DNA of 64,000 nucleotides, from positions 1 through 64,000 of the forward strand of contig JADNYV010000059.1 in assembly GCA_015501055.1 (NCBI GenBank), written 5' to 3'. Position 1 is the first letter of the stretch. Each line of letters starts with the position of its first letter. This DNA comes from Mucidula mucida (lineage: Eukaryota; Basidiomycota; Agaricomycetes; Agaricales; Physalacriaceae). The notes below the pieces were generated by a model. It saw nothing but the letters and a program-made list of their open reading frames with translations, did not search any database and was not told the origin of the DNA. This document shows, piece after piece, positions 11,829-23,470 of this stretch. Made by a program: the position numbers and the translations under genes.

Positions 11829-13788
11829 ATGTGGGCGTTTTTCCTCATTCACTTTCTTCTTCCCTTCTTCATGTTTTTTTTTCAATTTTCACTTTTTCTT
11901 TTTCTTTCCTTCTTTCATGTGGTGCTTGGGCGCATGAGGGGGCTTCTGGATAGACGTGACCAAGTCCAGCCGGTGCGAATTCCTCTGAACGTCAACGATG
12001 TGCGACAATACTCGTTGAACCTCGCCATGGTCCGTCTCCTCTCTGCTGTCTGCCTTATTCGTGTATTTACTTTAACAACAGTCCTCGGGCTCTAATGTTC
12101 AAAACCTTCCCTTTTCAATCTCAACGGCGACGGGTTATACCATGGTAGCAGGAAACACCTGTGATTCGTGCGGTGTGCAATCGTAGGTTTCCAGAAATTG
12201 TCTCAGTCTTCCCACTCATCGTACCTCAGATATGATCCATCGTCTTCGTCTTCCGTTCAAGAGACGTCCGATACGGGGCAGGTATCACTATGGTCTAGTG
12301 CAACCAGCGGTAACTTGGTCAAGGAGGATTGCCAGCTCACAAGGGCCAACGGTTCCCCTTGGGCATACGCAAACCAGTCTAGTAGGTTTTCAACGACGAG
12401 CAAACTTTCCTTTTCTTATCTTTCCCTCAGTCATTGTGGCGAATCAGTCGCAAACAATTGTGCCATCATACGGGTACTCTGGCGTCGTTGGTCTCGGTAC
12501 AAACGGCCGTAAGCTTGTCCACCCCGCTCAACATTGTTTCACCACTCTAAACGCGCTATCAGGCGATGGCAAATTCAATGAAACTCTGGCCGGGAACTGG
12601 CTCTCACAGCATCCGGAGAGTTCGAACTTTACATATGGTTTAGCGCTTAACGGTCCCCATACCACGACTTCCCCTAATGACGGAGGTGAAATGCATTTGC
12701 TCGCGCCAGACCCGTCGGCGTTCACTGGCGATATAACATGGATGCCGATGAGCGCTTTCAACTCGAATGCAAGCGATGCAGATTTTTACATTGACATGGA
12801 CTCTTGGGTTTTCCAGAGCTCGGAAGCAGGTCAACTGCGACAATCTCAAGTTCATGCTATTGTCGATCCCTTCCTTGCTCCGCTGCGATTTCCATCAGCA
12901 CAAGCTCGTGCCATCTGTAAGTCCTTCATGCTGGAAATAAAAGCCACCTTTGTTAAAATCGTTTAGTTTCTACGGTTGCAGGCGCTCAATCACATCCTAA
13001 TCCAAACACATCTGCCACGAACGTGTGGGATGTCCTTGTGACGCTAAGATGACGCTAACTTTCACCTTTAATGGATTCGCGGTGAGCCTGGACGAGTCCG
13101 TCCTCGTTAGACAAGCGAAAGACCACTGCATCAGCACGGTTGAGGAATGGATCGACTCTTCTGTCTCTGAGTATGCTCTTGGTTCCACATTTATATCCGC
13201 TGTCTATATGTACGTCTATTCCCATGCTTTCTCTGCAGTCACTGAACTTATTGTAGGATTTTTTCTGTCTCTGGTCCGTCACAGGGCTCTGTTGGACTCG
13301 TCCCAAGGGCACAGCAATCTTCTTCGAGCACATCTGCAGGCGCTATCGTAGGCATCACCATAGGCGTAGTCGCCTTGGTCGTTCTCATGGCCATCGGCGG
13401 TGTCTTTTTGTATCGCTGGCATCGCGCGAAGGTAGTCAAGGCAGCAGAGGGAGCTCAGTCTGACTTTTCAACTGGACCAGCCGCCACTCCTTATATTTAC
13501 AATATAGAGCCACATGAGACTACCACCCTCATGCCAATGACCCCCACTACTGCTGGAATATCACTGTCACCTTACAGACCTATATCGACGAATTATTATC
13601 GCGACGCACCCGAGCCCTCGACGCACGCCACGACGGAGTATTCAGAATCCTGCTTTTCACCAGAATCTCCGCCACCGTATGCGGGTGGCTCGGCGAACAG
13701 AATAGGCAACCCACTACCAATGGGTGTTGTGACTGTTGGACCTCCACCGACCAGAGACAGAAAAGGACGAGGGATGTCTGTGTCATAA
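11829..13788 (+). CDS. Membrane-anchored pepsin-fold (A1) protein lacking catalytic motifs; apparent frameshift
   Basis: Signal-anchor start MWAFFLIHFLLPFFMFFF, then the A1 entry strand IPLNVNDVRQYSLNLAM. Exons: 11829-12029, 12082-12174, 12207-12381, 12431-12508, 12563-12915, 12982 on, and the tail from about 13256. At the first catalytic site, where DTGS is expected, the text reads SISTATGYTMVAGNTC, so the Asp is absent. The second site reads AIVDPFLAPLRFP instead of a DTG motif. A Cys pair (CDSC), YDPSSSSSV and GYSGVVGLGTNG confirm the fold. The tail has a membrane helix (AIVGITIGVVALVVLM), then a cytosolic Pro/Ser/Thr-rich segment ending GRGMSVS. Between WDV and CDAKMTL (about 13031-13037) the frame changes without room for an intron, as if one base were missing. 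The second intron would be only 32 nt. Likely a pseudoprotease; possibly a decaying gene. Confidence 0.78.
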
Positions 13789-14040
13789 GGACAAGGTGGA
13801 CTCAACTTATTTACAATTTACACTTTACACTACCGGTACTTACAACAACGTTTGATATTTATGATGATTATGATGTGTTCTGGAAGGCGTTCCAATCGTC
13901 GAAAGAGAGTATCGGTGGCAAATTCATCCACGTGGCAATATCCTTATTACTTTAAGTTCCTCTCACGTCGTCATCTTGATGCCGGACTGCATGGTGGTGG
14001 GGTCCATCAATCTCTCTCGACCACTACCAGCGCATCCATA

Positions 14041-15385
14041 ATGTCGAATGTCCTTCGGCGACAGCGCTTCAAGACGCTCCTCATCCCCGCCCTCGTCGTA
14101 GCGGGAACTTTGGTCTACGTCCTCTCGCATTACCACTACCAGATACGGAATGTAATCTCCTACGGGACACGGCCATTATGGGACACCGCGGACGGGCCAT
14201 CACATGTAATACCGCATTATTATGCAGAGGGTATGCTCCTGGACGAGCATACGTGTTCGCTCCACGGATGGAAGCCGAGGGTCAATCTTCAGGACTACAA
14301 GCTTCTGGATGCCATACTCATGAGCAGCGAGCTGGACTTGCTCGAGATACGGCTCAATGAACTCAGTCCGACAGTGGACAGATTCTTTATCATCGAATCC
14401 AACGCGACGTTCACTGGGTTACCTAAAGAAACTTATTTCGCCAACAACCGGAAACGTTTCGCTCAGTTTGAAAAGAAGATATCGTATCGTTTGTGAGGCG
14501 TCTTTGATATATTGTTACTTGTGTATTGAGCTTTCTTAGTGTTCCCGGATATCCCTTGAAGGAAGGGCAAACTGCTTGGCAGGCAGAGGCAGAGACGCGC
14601 GGTGCAATGACCTCCTTATTGCGCTCGCATATGATCGAGTTTCATCCAAACACCAAATCCCTAGTAATCATGTCCGACATTGACGAGATACCGTCGTTGT
14701 CGACCTTGAAGTTGTTGAAATACTGTGACTTTGGGATGTCGTTGCACCTCCAACTTCGCAACTATCTCTATAGGTACGTCCTTCAGCAAGCGTCATCTTC
14801 CTGACTTCTCACACTCAAGCAGTTTCGAATGGTTCATCGGCTTCAACAGTTGGCGCGCCAGCATCCAACTTTGGACCTCCAACGGATTCTATTCACATCG
14901 GAAGACCAGCGACTACATGCTAGCCGATGCGGGCTGGCATTGCAGCTACTGCTTCAAAACCATTCCCGAATACATCACTAAAATGACTGGATTTTCTCAC
15001 TCGGATCGTATAGGCGGCCAAGTGGAGCTGCTGGATCCAAACCGAATCCAAGAGACCATCTGTACTGGAAAGGATATATTCGGTATGTTACCAGAGGCGT
15101 ATAGTGTGCGTAATCCACCGCTTTGTCTTTAAACCCTATCTAACACCCATTGCAGTACCGCGACTTGATAAACCAAATGCATCTCGAACCGTAAGTGCAC
15201 GATTGCATGACGTTGCCGTCGTCTTAGCGTGTTACAGGTTGAAGTCAGCAGTTGGTCTTCCGAGGTATCTCATCGACCATGCGGAAGATCTCAAATTCCT
15301 GTTACCGGGAGGTTGTCGAAGGAGTCAGCAAGCTCTAGGCTTGGATACCATTGAGCCTCTGATTAATGATCTAGATATCGCATGA
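14041..15385 (+). CDS. GT17 family glycosyltransferase (GnT-III-like), type II membrane protein
   Basis: Related to beta-1,4-mannosyl-glycoprotein N-acetylglucosaminyltransferases, so it probably adds a sugar to N-glycans in the Golgi. Five exons: 14041-14492, 14540-14773, 14823-15105, 15156-15190 and 15238-15385, all with GT-AG introns of 47-50 nt. A short basic N-terminus precedes one membrane helix (TLLIPALVVAGTLVYVL). Family blocks follow: LDLLEIRLNEL, VDRFFIIESNATFTG, then the metal-binding stretch IMSDIDEIPS (DxD), and WHCSYCFKTIPEYITKM. The product ends NDLDIA. Fungal GT17 proteins are known but their acceptor is poorly defined, so the sugar and linkage are inferred from the family. 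Confidence 0.9.
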
Positions 15386-15886
15386 TTGGGGATGAATAAG
15401 TGTAGGATATACGACGAGGGCAGTTTATGATACCATAATTTATACCCCTTACAGCTAAGGCTACTTCTTTCGCTCCCTCTGACATGTTTGTTTTCGTTGA
15501 CATAGAGCGGTATCACTGCCTTCAGAGGGACTGATAAATACTGCTGTACGTTAACCACCCAGCCGCGTTCTGAGCATACAGATGCTCAGTGCTCGAGCAA
15601 GGCCGTGTTGCGCTTCCAATATTTCAAAAGACATAATCGTTGAGACAGAGTGTGAGTTCGATCTTTCATCCCGATGCACTGGGCCGACAAGTGGCCGACT
15701 GTTATTCATTGAGCTAGTCGGGGCGAATTCAAGCCGCGTTCCTCCCTTTGAAGCCAGAACTGAAAGAGAAGTCCCAGTGTGCATCTGGATTTCCAAGAAC
15801 ATAACAGGCCACGCCGTACGCAGCCTCATCCTGAACAAGTCAAGATCTACGAATGTACACTGGTGGAAGTACAACAAATACGTAGT
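15386..15886. other. Intergenic, convergent
   Basis: About 500 bp between convergent 3' ends. Overlapping open frames on both strands (15551-15950) run into the last exon of the acidic gene and show no domain. Probably 3' untranslated sequence. Confidence 0.45.
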
Positions 15887-16778
15887 TCATGATCGAACGA
15901 AACGCGCCGCTGGACCGCTAGTCTTAAGGCTTCCAACACTCGCTGGATAACATGTAAGTCTACGCACAACTTGCATCGATATCTGTACTGACCTGGCCGT
16001 CGTTCCCAACCTCGTTTTTGCGCACTACCGCTCGGCCGGAGAGCCAGCGTACGGTCAAGGAACTTGCGTACTTTAGCTGTAGGGCCCATCGCGGATGTCC
16101 CAGTCGGAATGGTATTATCTTTCAAGGATCGAACAACACGAGAGCTAAGGAAGTATTTGTCAATTAGCGAGTAGTTTGATAGGAATCCACATGTTATCCG
16201 TACCCAACAACAATATCCTTCGGCTTCGTTCTAAATCGTTTCTTCGTCTTCTGTTTCTCTTTATGCTGTTGGGCTTTGGATTTGCCTTTCGCAAGAGTGG
16301 GTTTGGATTGGGAAGCAAAAGCAGAAGTGAAGAGGTGATCCGGGAGATGATTTGGATTCTGGTGCGGGGCGTCAAATCCGTGGAATTCCTCTTCGTCGTC
16401 GTCGCTCTCATCGTCCAGCATAGCGTCGTCGTCTATACCTGAACCTCCGTCGTCCATGTCATCGTCACTCTCCGCGTCAGCCTCTCTCATCGCTTTACGC
16501 ATCCGCGCCATAACAGCATCTCCATCGCTGTCATCGTCATCTGACTCGTCCTCGTCCTCTTCGACAGCCGCTTGCTTTCCCTTCTTGCTCGCAGCCTGTT
16601 CCTTGAGTTTTCGGTCCCGCTCCCTGTTCTTAGTGCGTTTCTTTTCTTTTTCCGCGCTCTGTGCCTGTTGGAGAGCCAAGGCCTGCTCTCGAGTAGCCTT
16701 TTTGGATTGCGAGAGAGAGACCGCCTCCGGCGCGTCGTCTTCGGATTCTTCAGAGGCAGAGTCGTACCCAGGCTTCAT
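15887..16778 (-). CDS. Acidic U3 snoRNA-associated-type protein (Bud21/Utp16-like)
   Basis: Probably a nucleolar factor in small-subunit rRNA processing. The ATG at 16778 opens MKPGYDSASEESEDDAPEAV. A long Lys/Arg-Glu helix and several acidic runs (EEDEDESDDDDSDGD, DDESDDDEEEF) follow, then a basic stretch KKRFRTKPKDIVVG. There an intron begins (GGTACGG) and the next exon continues GSRVVRSLKD, so the junction reads KDIVVGSRVVR, like the conserved end of the Pfam U3_snoRNA_assoc family. A second intron leads to a short last exon ending AARFVRS. The compositional pattern and the VVG-x-R-x-VR motif are the only grounds for the name. Other nucleolar acidic proteins would look similar. Confidence 0.58.
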
Positions 16779-17052
16779 TTTGAGTTGGTGGAATTGTGGT
16801 GAAAGCTTGAAGTTGAAGGAAAATGAGTGATCGGACCGGCAAACACGGTCCGTAATATCCGGTGTTATCTCGACCAAGGTCTAAAACTAATAATACATCT
16901 TCGGGACTCTCTTCTTGACGGTGAATCTCAAAGCTACCCAAATAGCACAGTCAGTCATGTGCGTTGATGCCTAATTGATAACCTCAACTCGTACAGACTC
17001 GTTTATTGTTCTACTTCTCCATCAGCAAGAAACAATACCTCCATACGAAAAT

Positions 17053-18446
17053 ATGGCCGGTGTGCCCTCATTCAGCTTCAACGACGGCTGTAAGATTCCC
17101 TCCGTCGGTATGGGGTGCGCTATGCATAGCCTAGATATCTATCAATCGGTTCTAACATCCATTCTAGATGCTGGATGGGCGTTCCAGGAGGAGGGGAACG
17201 CGTCTACGATATGTGCACGAAAGCACTAAAGGCAAGTATCGTATCCTCCAATCTTCTATGTTATCTGACACTCTATCGGCAGGCAGGTTATCGCCATTTT
17301 GATACTGTGAGCTCGTTCTTTCGACTAAGCTGTCCTCTCACAATGATTGCGATCATCAGGCCTCTGGCTATGGTGAACTTGTAAATACTTCAATTTTGTT
17401 CATAATTGATCGTTATTCATAGCGAACGAACAAGAAGTCGGAAGAGCTATCCGCGATTCCGGTATCCCAAGAAACGAGATTTACCTTACTACAAAGCTTC
17501 CGCGAGTGTAGTACACTCTCCTCGAGTGCTGCGAAACTTATCATTCATGTAGGAACTACCATCATAAGGTTCAAGAGATGTTTGAAGAGTCGCTGAAATT
17601 GCTTGATTGCGAGTACATCGACCTATACCTCATGCATTGGCCTCAGACGACAACGCTTGGTGAGTTGTCTGTCCCCAACGTTTTTTTATCGTCTGATGAG
17701 TTCGCAGGACCTGCAGGAACGACCATCACTTTGCAACCAGACGAATCGCCTACGTTTGTTGAGACCTGGAGAGAAATGGAGAAGCTGGTTGCTACTGGTA
17801 GATCGACACTTTGCCACGCTTTCACGGAATTTGACATGTTTTCAGGCAAAGTGAAGACCATCGGCGTCTCGAACTTTGGTGTCAAGCTTCTCGAAGAGCT
17901 TCTACCCCATAGCACAATCATACCAGCAACCAATCAAATCGAATGTCACCCTTGTCTGCCTCAAGAAGAGCTTCGCGACTATTGCAAGAAGAAAGGAATT
18001 CTCATAACAGCCTATTCGCCTCTCGGTATGTCGTTTCCCGAGGTATCTTCCTCACCTAATCTCAGTTTCCCAGGTCGTGGCCCCGTTCTTATGAGCGATA
18101 AAACAGTGAAGGCAGTTGCCGGCGAGCTGGCTGCATCACCCGCGCAAACAGTTCTCAGCTGGGCTGTCCAGCTCGGAATAATTGTCGTACCCAAAAGCGA
18201 GAACGAAGAACGGATGGCTACGAATCTCAAGGTTCTTATTCTCTCACCAGCTGTGCGTGAAACTGATGTTTCCTCCAGATCGTCAAACTTTCTGATAATC
18301 AAATGCAGACGATCAACGGCATCCATCTGCAACCTGGCATGCACAAGTCCTTGCTAACTTATCATAAGCCCGACCAGACCGTTTTCGGATGGACGTATAA
18401 GCAACTTGGTTGGAATATGACGACGGGGGGTATTGTGCCAAACTGA
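17053..18446 (+). CDS. Aldo/keto reductase (AKR)
   Basis: NADPH-dependent carbonyl reductase with a TIM-barrel fold, cytosolic. Family blocks in order: [27 protein letters not shown] (with the catalytic Asp), the [20 protein letters not shown] strand, [10 protein letters not shown] (catalytic His in LMHWP), [38 protein letters not shown] and [14 protein letters not shown], the coenzyme phosphate site. At least eight short introns. One, 17232-17282, has a GC donor (AAG|GCAAGT) and would otherwise add 17 residues that no relative needs. The product ends MTTGGIVPN. Full length for the family, no sign of damage. Confidence 0.9.
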
Positions 18447-18813
18447 AGAGTGAAAGTGTACTACTACCATTCTATGTTTCAAGCTTTCGACACCTTTTTG
18501 TATCAACTTTCTTTTTTTGTATCGTGACTCCTGTAAACAAAATCTTGAGTCCTCGTCGCATGAAGGCAGACTCCGAAGTGCTGGATACATTTGAGGAGGG
18601 GAAAGGTACATAGCGTACGCCTGCGCGGTCCTGCCGCTTCGATAGGTCTCCCAACATGACGGTGGCGCACGGGTCTTGATACACCTCGGCAATCATCTAT
18701 AATGGTACTGAGACGGTATGAGAACCTTTGAGTGGCCGCAGGTAGTGATGGATTGTAGACAAGACGAATACCCGCCTAAGCATAATAGCGATACCTCAGT
18801 CCACGATCTGTAT
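18447..18813. other. Intergenic before tRNA-Ser
   Basis: About 370 bp after the reductase stop, T-rich near 18505-18525. Nothing else recognised. Confidence 0.5.
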
Positions 18814-18895
18814 GGCACTTTGCCGGAGTGGTTAACGGGATGGCCTGCTAAGCCATTGCACTTTGTGCGCCAGAGTTCGAATCTCTGAGGTGTCG
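18814..18895 (+). tRNA. tRNA-Ser (anticodon GCT), copy 1
   Basis: 82 nt without intron. The acceptor stem GGCACTT pairs with AGGTGTC, with discriminator G as in serine tRNAs. The anticodon stem is ATGGC/GCCAT with loop CTGCTAA, giving anticodon GCT. A type II variable arm (GCAC-TTT-GTGC) and the T arm AGAGTTCGAATCTCT follow. A T run just downstream (18897-18901) serves as Pol III terminator. Confidence 0.94.
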
Positions 18896-19312
18896 ATTTT
18901 TGCTGAAACCTAACATACAATGTGGCGTATTATTATTTTAAAATTTGCCCAGCTACGGCACTGGCGGGACCGCCGCCGCGCTGCTTGGGTGGCGCAGTTG
19001 CCAGTCAACCTCTTGGCTCCCGGGGGAGCCTAGAGGGTCAGGTGGCACTGTAAAACACCTTCTGGATGAAAGTAAAACCAAGGTATATCAAACTGATCCA
19101 AAGCTTGCGCCACCTATGCACCCTAACGGTGAGGTTTACTGTGCCACCCCAGCGGCCCTTGAGGCTGAGTTTGCATACACCTTAGGTGTCCCGTTTATTG
19201 AAAGGTGGTAAAACGCTTATGGAGATTTTTCTGCAGGCGGCAGCTCTTAGCTCTACCCGGAATCCGGATCGGGGAAAATACGCCACATTGTATATCATGC
19301 TTCAGAAAAAAT

Positions 19313-19394
19313 CGACACCTCAGAGATTCGAACTCTGGCGCACAAAGTGCAATGGCTTAGCAGGCCATCCCGTTAACCACTCCGGCAAAGTGCC
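19313..19394 (-). tRNA. tRNA-Ser (anticodon GCT), copy 2
   Basis: Reverse complement identical over all 82 nt to the copy at 18814-18895: same acceptor stem, GCT anticodon, long variable arm and T arm. It points toward copy 1 and has a terminator-like T run on its own 3' side (fwd 19306-19311 AAAAAA). Confidence 0.94.
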
Positions 19395-19507
19395 TTGCAG
19401 ACCTCGGGATTACGCGCCGTCATGTACGCGGACCGACACTCGATCAACGTGACTGCGGAGGACTCTCGTCGCTCTCGGCATGCTCACCCGTTCATGACAC
19501 AACTATC

Positions 19508-22431
19508 ATGCCGCTAAGAAAACGAACGAAAGAAAAAGACGACTCTAACTCAGATCTATCGCTTTCGCCGCCAGTATCTGAGGATGATCTCAAGAAACAG
19601 AATGTCCATCTCAAGGATGAAGTGAAAGGCTTGAAGTCCAAAGAGGTGCGTCGCGTTATTCCGCGCGTTTTGCACCATATAACGGCCTTGTTAGAAACGC
19701 TCAATATTCGCGACGAGAAGATTCCTATTCTCTCTTGGAATACTATGTAAGCGAACCGCCCAAGGCCTGATGCCCGATCTGAACTTAGCTAGTTGGTGTT
19801 TTGCTCGGATTCAGCGTGATAGAACGGAGCGACATAGAAGACATGCACGCCCAGCTCCTGCTGTTCATGGATCAATACGACATTGCGCTTCCTGCTTTAC
19901 CGGACTTTGACTTTTCGCGTGTTGAGCAAGAATTCACGAGACTCCGGAGCAATATCCCGGAGCTGTGGAAATTCAACAGAGACGGCAGGGAGTTTCTAGT
20001 GGGCGACCAGATAGCTGCACGAGGTCTCACTGCTCAGCATCCCGTCGTTCTTATTCCGGGTGTGATATCGACAGTACGTGCCGTTCAACGCGCTTCGCTC
20101 TTCCTTCACCTCACGTCGGGACTAGGGCTTAGAATCATGGTCAACGAGTCCCGACTATCGACCCTTCTTTCGGGAGAAACTATGGGGTGGCTTCAATATG
20201 TTGTCCCAAGTCACTTTCAACAAAGAGAAATGGATTTCTGCCATGATGTTGGATCCAGTCACTGGTTTGGACCCGCCGGATGGTAAGGTTAGAGCGGCCG
20301 AGGGAATAGATGCGGCGAGTAGTTTCATTCAAGGATACTGGATATGGTGAATCCTACTTGCTTACACGCTCTTCGTGAACTAATTCACCGCAGGTCCAAA
20401 ATTGTGGAGAATCTTGCTGCCGTCAACTATGATACAAACAACTTGCATCTGGCACCTTACGATTGGCGACTATCTTATTTCAACCTAGAAGAACGCGATG
20501 GATACTTCTCTCGATTAAAAAGTACCATCGAAGGACTCAAGTATGCTTCGTTTGACTTTGTTGGTTTTGTTCTAACATGATGCAGGCGTCGTCAGAAAAA
20601 GAAGACTGTCATCGCGGCTCATTCAATGGGATCCACAATCATCTTGGTAAGCTTCAGATAACTGACACTCTCTTGTCTCATGTCGCCCAGTATTTGTGAG
20701 TATTTTCACTGTTAACGGCCGCCTTACTTATGCCTGCTAGCTTCAAATGGGTTGAATCGCCTGAACACGGTGGTGGTGGGCCCACATGGGTCGAAGTAAA
20801 TCACTCCGCAGACCTAGACGCGTCTAAATTCTGATTTCCTGAATTTAGGACCACATAGAAGCTTACATTTCTGTTGCGGGTACTCATCTCGTGCGTGTTG
20901 TCAAGTCGAGAGGCAACTACTGATCCTTACACTTTCCACAGGGCGTGGTGCGTACTCATCAAACTCGTGTTCTCCGCGGTATTCATCCTAACTGTGTGAA
21001 AGGCCAAGGCTATGGCGGCCTTCTTATCTGGAGAAATGAAAGATACAGTGCAGCTGAATCCAGCAGGCTCATATGGTTAGACGTTTACGCGGATCATCTG
21101 CTTGGGGGTATTAACGTTGTTACAGTCTTGGAACGCTTCTTCTCTCGCCGTGAGAGACGTAAGTTATTCATGAGCTGGGCGGGAAGTGCGAGCATGTGGA
21201 TCAAGGTAAACTCCTACACACTATAGTGTGAAGCATACTCCAGCAGCGACTGAATGTAAGTTTTAGGGAGGAGACGATATATGGGGGAACGAAACTTTCG
21301 CTGCAGATGATCAACCGGACTCGACCCATACTCACGGAGAACTTATTTCGTTTAGAGATAAACAAGCAATCGAAGCCGCAAGCCTCGGTGAGGAGCTCAG
21401 CAACATGACCTCGGCCCAAGCCGGGACATGGATTTTGCAGCATACACCGTCAACATTCCAGGTACGCTTTCAATGAAGATAGCCTCAAACGGTGACTGAC
21501 TGTGCTCTGCAGAAAATGATGGCAACCAACTACTCTTTCGGTATCGAACGCGATGAAGAGGCATTGAAGAGAAACGATGCTGACCCCACGAAGTGGACAA
21601 ATCCCCTTGAAGTTCGGTGCGTAATATGGTTCCCTACGAGACTCGTGAAATCCCTAACAAGGTTTAGATTACCGAATGCGCCTTCAATGAAGATGTATTG
21701 CGTTTACGGGCATGGTAAAGAGACCGAGGTGTGTGTGCTTTTGCCAAGGTTATTTGTTATACTGAGATTCATGTAGCGCTCGTACTGGTTCGTTTGCTCT
21801 TATGCTTGTGGAGAGTCATTTTCGAATGACACGTTATAGGTATGCAAGAGGAGAATACGAGTATGAGGAGAGCCCCGCCGATGGCCTAAATCCGACGTGT
21901 ACAGACCCAGAGGACACCGGATGCGTCACGCTCAGAACGCCTTTAGACTTGCCTTTAATGAGAAAGAGCTGGATAGATGCCGAATACACCAACGACACTG
22001 TTACACCGAAGGTATGTAACTCTAAAAGTACAAGCTAAGTAGCATTTAAACGTGGCCTTTAGATTTGGAACGGCGTGAAAATGGGGGAAGGCGACGGAAC
22101 GGTGAGTCTGTTAAGTCTGGGTGCCATGTGCGTCGAAGGTTGGAAGAGACCAAGATGGAACCCTGCTGGAATCAACATCACGACGGTCGAGGTGAGCCCG
22201 GAGCGTAAATCGTTGTTGACTTGGGTTAACTCCAACCCCAGCTTCCTCATCTTCCTGTGCCTTCTATACCACGCGGCGGAGCGAATACTAGCGACCACGT
22301 CGACATCCTCGGATCGACAGGTCTGAATGAGATCATCCTAAAGGTTGCTACGGGTGTAGGCCATGAGGTTGAGGAGAACTTTGTCTCAAACATACGAGAG
22401 TACGCGTCGAAGATCCGGTGGGATCTGTGAA
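19508..22431 (+). CDS. LRO1: Phospholipid:diacylglycerol acyltransferase (PDAT, LRO1-like)
   Basis: LCAT-superfamily enzyme of the ER that moves an acyl chain from phospholipid to diacylglycerol, making storage triacylglycerol. Blocks in order: LIPGVISTGLESWS, REKLWGGFNMLS, MLDPVTGLDPPDGKVRAAEG, LAPYDWRLSYFNLEERDGYF, the lipase elbow VIAAHSMGSTI with the nucleophilic Ser, then MAAFLSGEMKDTVQLNPA, YARGEYEYEE, GEGDGTVSLLSLG and GHEVEENFVSNIREYASKI, whose His fits the triad His. The N-terminus is basic and Ser-rich (MPLRKRTKEKDDSNSD). No strong membrane helix is evident in the parts I read, although yeast Lro1 has one near its start. About ten or more introns, all short. Confidence 0.93.
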
Positions 22432-22497
22432 CGTTGTGTTAATGCTTGACCTTGCACGCTATTTTACTAATGTAGCATACTTACCCTAGATTGTATT

Positions 22498-23470
22498 TAC
22501 GTGGATGCAGGAATGATGTCGTTAATATCTTTATTCAGTTTGGAAATGGTCTTGAGGTAGTCAAGAATCAGAGTGCTGAGGTCCGCGTAGAAGCCCGTCG
22601 TCTCGATGAGATCGGTATCGCGAACGCCACAGAAGGCGTCTTGTAGTGACTGACTAAAAATTGGTCAGGCAAGCAATGGAAGAGGGCGAAGCAAGACAAT
22701 ACTCTTTTTGTTTCGTCTTCTTGGCCCAGTTGAGGACTTTACGGTAATCATCCCGACAGTTTTTTGCTGTTTCCTTGATGCTTTGTATTTCCTTATCAGA
22801 GAGAGCATTTTGCTGCAGATGTAATAGGGCAGAACTCTCCTGCCGGGATGATAACCAAGGAAAGTAATGATTCATATAGCCAACAAATTCAATTGCATCG
22901 AATGGGTCAGACGTCAACAAGTGCGAGATATGCTGGAGGCTATTAGAATACCCGGAAGAAGTTGAGACGTTGCATCTTACCGCTCGACACAAACTCCCAA
23001 CGATCGTGACATAGACCTCGCGCTGGACTGGAGAGTCCTTGATCTGCTTCTCAAGACGCGTTCGTTCTTCTTGGGGTAGTTCTGGATCGCCAGGAATTCC
23101 ACGCTTTGTAAAGAATGTATCAAGAGTGATTGCTTCATCAACGGTCTGTGTTAGCGCGAGACGATATTCCTCAACACTGGCAAGAAGATCGAGAAGATGA
23201 GAAACGGCGTCTCCATTTAGGATCAAAGACGGTGAGATGGCTGCGCCAATAGCAAATACGAGGATATTCAGAGAGGGTAGAGTTTCTTCCGGTGTCTTCC
23301 CTATGACTTCTTGTTCGATAAAAGCTGTTAGTTCGATCAGCACGGAAGTCCTCTTCAGGCACCAGAACAGACGGACAGGAGACGTCTATGAGGGCTTTAT
23401 GCGCTTTTTCAAGGTCCTTTGGCGCGTAGGCATTATTTGAAACGAGGTGCTCTAGCGAACTGAGCTCCAT
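22498..23470 (-). CDS. Hypothetical helical protein
   Basis: The ATG at 23470 opens MELSSLEHLVSNNAYAPKDL; the stop is at 22498-22500. Three or four exons join smoothly, about 275 residues. Predicted almost entirely alpha-helical and soluble, with no signal or membrane segment. Recognisable stretches are AFIEQEVIGKTPEETLPSLN, TFFTKRGIPGDPELPQEERT and EFVGYMNHYFPWLSSRQES. I know no function. It is convergent with the PDAT gene, with about 65 bp between stops. Confidence 0.72.

Larger units (their letters stand above)
18814..19394. repeat. Inverted repeat carrying two tRNA-Ser genes
   Basis: The 82-nt tRNA plus about 35 nt of its 3' flank is present at 18814-18932 and again, inverted, at about 19275-19394. 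Both flanks contain ACAATGTGGCGTATT. Sequences upstream of the two tRNAs do not match, so the duplicated unit begins at the tRNA 5' end. The roughly 340-bp spacer has no gene I can support; the open frame 18945-19211 shows no domain. Confidence 0.75.

Noticed and set aside
12300..12330. SDTGQVSLW as a pepsin active-site DTG motif
   Set aside because: It follows YDPSSSSSV, so by family order it lies after the first active site, which reads STATGYTMVAG. The DTG here is a coincidence.
16456..16830. Ser-rich plus-strand ORF with long Ser runs
   Set aside because: It is the antisense shadow of the acidic minus-strand gene (GAC/GAA codons read as GTC/TTC/TCG/TCC).
18693..19452. Open frames with the peptide STPQRFELWRTKCNG, also at 37815-38003
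   Set aside because: They are the reverse-strand reading of the tRNA-Ser genes, not proteins.
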